Shown: positions 62,043 to 64,000 of the stretch, in pieces
Layout of the letters: every line of letters begins with the position of its first letter
Numbering within the stretch: the stretch's first letter is position 1
From: Polytrichum commune
Taxonomy: Eukaryota; Streptophyta; Polytrichopsida; Polytrichales; Polytrichaceae
Assembly (NCBI GenBank): GCA_950295325.1
Contig: OX485804.1
Coordinates: 27,156,001-27,220,000, forward strand
Reading direction: 5' to 3'
Length of the DNA: 64,000 bases
The notes under the pieces: model-generated
What the model was told of the DNA's origin: nothing
The model's input: the letters and a program-made list of their open reading frames with translations, nothing else
The model's database searches: none
Translations under genes and position numbers: made by a program

Positions 62043-62586
62043 CATGACTATGCTCCCAATGTATGGACCATGTAAGTCCGCCACTCTTTGTTGTACAATT
62101 ATTGATCCATGTACATATATGTCAAATGTGTCGTCGGGACAAGTTGGAGGCAAACCCCACCCCCCCAAGCTCATTTTGGAATTCTTGAAGAAAATGCAAT
62201 CCCGTGATCCAGATGCTCCTTCAGACCCCCAAATGGGAGAGATGTGTATTGACGATGAGTTTAACTTCTTAGCACATGCGATTGATGTGTGCATGGGAAA
62301 TTTCCTTCGACTACAAAAGACCATGACCACTGCTCTAGAGAGATATGAGGGATGTCTCATGATTGGAATGGATATACACATGCTTGGGAGAGTGGTTCGT
62401 GCTGCTTTGCAAATTAGGCTCAACGTCCAACAACTGGAGTTTATCGACCACCATATCCCAAACTTGTGGTTAATGGAGATAGTTATGTGGGAAGCCACTC
62501 AAGAAATCGAACCTCATCTGGAATACCTGCATCATCTTGACATAGATATGATGATCAACCATGTCAATAACTTATCAATAAATTAA
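62043..62586 (+). CDS. Unassigned ORF, possibly a gene fragment
   Basis: The longest open frame in the last 16 kb: about 180 codons from the ATG at 62043. The first 45 residues look non-coding. From about SGQVGGKPHPPKLILEFLKK (near 62130) the composition turns protein-like: charged and hydrophobic residues alternate as in amphipathic helices, for example GRVVRAALQIRLNVQQLEF and LWLMEIVMWEATQEIEPHLE. I recognise no family, no signal peptide and no membrane segment. It may be a captured exon, a mobile-element gag-like fragment or chance. An acceptor-like CGTCGGGACAAG lies near 62143, so an upstream exon is possible. No partner exon was found. Confidence 0.3.
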
Positions 62587-64000
62587 CATACTTTCATCCT
62601 AGACTTTTATAAAACACATGTAGAATGATCCCATATTAACTCATTTAACTATGTTTATACTTAGAATGTCACAAGATTTTATCCTTAGAAGTCTTCTAGC
62701 ATAGACCTTTAGGGGCTCAATTGAATCATGACATTGGCCAACATTTCCCATTGATTGTATGACAATTTATTTTCATTCAATAAAAGCAGCAGTCTTGCGT
62801 ATTTGAACGTTCCCCTCACTCTGGTTCTCAATGTATAGTTGTCATTGGTAAACAATCTTTATGATGCAAAAATCCATGTGTTTCAAAGCATGCATGCATG
62901 GGTTGTACTCACCGGTGTGTTCCTGGTGTGTTCCCTATATGTTCCCAATGAGTTTCCCACTATCTTCATAATAGTCCCAAAATTGTGCTAAAGTCCCAAA
63001 ATGTTTAATATAGTGTTGTTGTCACATGTCCGAATGGGTCTCCGAATGGTGGAGAGATAAATTTGTGGGCATTGTGTACCTTAAAGCAACACTTCTAGCT
63101 TATATCATGATTTCAAGTGTGTTAAAATCATTAAAAAATATGAAAAGTTATCCACGAAATCAAGACCAAAAATAAGGTCAAATTTAAAATAAAATCATAT
63201 GAGCTGTTGACTTGACCCCTAACTTCCCAAGCAACTTATTTTTGGTTGATGGATAATATCTTCCCTACATTAACCCATCTAACTCATTCATTCGCAATTA
63301 CCATAACTATAAACATCAGGTCAACATGGATGTCACCCACATGCACATGACCCACTCAATTTGGAGATGATTAGAATGTGGAAAAAAAAAAGTCAAAATA
63401 GGAAGTTGTCTTGTTTTTGTTGTGTTGGGAGTCCATATGAGGTTGTTGACTCAAATCAATGGTTGCCACTCCAATGCAAACTTTACATGAATGTTGATGA
63501 TGTTTATTCTGGTAAAAGTGATAATTTTTTGTTTAAGTTCATGTAAAAAAGGCCTTTGTGCTTACATCGACCACTCAATTTAACATTTAGACACTCTTTA
63601 AATTTTTAAAGAATTCTTTGCATATATGTGGTCAGAAGTATGGGACAATTTATATTCTCCAAATGCAAAGTGGCTAACCTATTGTGGTGTGCACAATTTG
63701 GCGTGAGAATTTGTGGAAGTGCTCAGCTATTGAGTTTTTCCATCTAGTGGACCCAGGACTCTTAATATCATACATGAACTAACATGAGTGTAAGAAGGGG
63801 TATTATTTCAGGCATTAGTGTACATAATTATATAAGGGAGAGGTATTTTTTGCCTCTAGTGTGTACATTAAAAAAAGCGACTAAGAATGTTGAAGTAAAG
63901 GTAGATGTACATAAGGGGGCCCTATAGTTTACAAAAATAATTTGACAATAGATGTGTTAGTTCCATCCAGTTCACATTTTCATCCATTTTTGTCATATGG
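62587..64000. other. AT-rich intergenic DNA, no gene
   Basis: No recognisable gene or repeat. A 61-codon frame at 63361 has no family features. Confidence 0.5.

Overview
The window is nuclear DNA from a streptophyte plant. Spliced genes carry canonical GT..AG introns, introns and intergenic DNA are AT-rich, and the gene families (plant isoamylase ISA2, a Dof zinc finger, a BRIZ-type BRAP2 ubiquitin ligase, a plant-style ribosomal protein promoter) are those of land plants. ISA2 is split into about 25 exons, whereas flowering-plant ISA2 coding regions are, to my knowledge, intronless. This argues for a seed-free or otherwise non-angiosperm lineage (bryophyte, lycophyte, fern or relative). The species cannot be named from the sequence.

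Layout. 1-7.2 kb: mobile-element debris, namely a decayed Rep/HUH-like reading frame and a degenerate PIF/Harbinger element with a Myb-like ORF1 and a convergent DDE transposase pseudogene. 7.2-13.7 kb: no recognisable gene; a G/T-skewed block, an AT-rich block and a tandem array of about 300-bp units. 13.7-16.4 kb: a PLAC8-family gene (+) whose 5' leader intron holds a three-fold repeat. 18.1-32.1 kb: ISA2 (-), rebuilt as 25 exons (943 codons plus stop) with consistent reading phase and with all three catalytic acids of the GH13 family replaced. Its introns hold MITEs, a 5S rRNA-derived sequence and a three-unit repeat. 34.2-40.1 kb: a 12-exon BRIZ/BRAP2 gene (+), head to head with ISA2 across a 2.1-kb spacer that contains a MITE. 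41.7-43.0 kb: an intronless, divergent Dof-type protein. 46.6-48.0 kb: RPS5 (uS7), five exons, with site II, G-box and telo-box motifs. 48-64 kb: mostly old dispersed repeats plus one unassigned ORF near 62.3 kb.

The five genes do not form a pathway: starch debranching (ISA2), ubiquitin ligation (BRIZ), translation (RPS5), DNA binding (Dof) and a Cys-rich probable membrane protein (PLAC8). The most unusual material is in the repeat fraction: a MITE family with palindromic ends, a GGGGC-ended MITE, a 5S-derived insertion and the Rep-like fossil. I found no CRISPR array, tRNA or complete rRNA gene.
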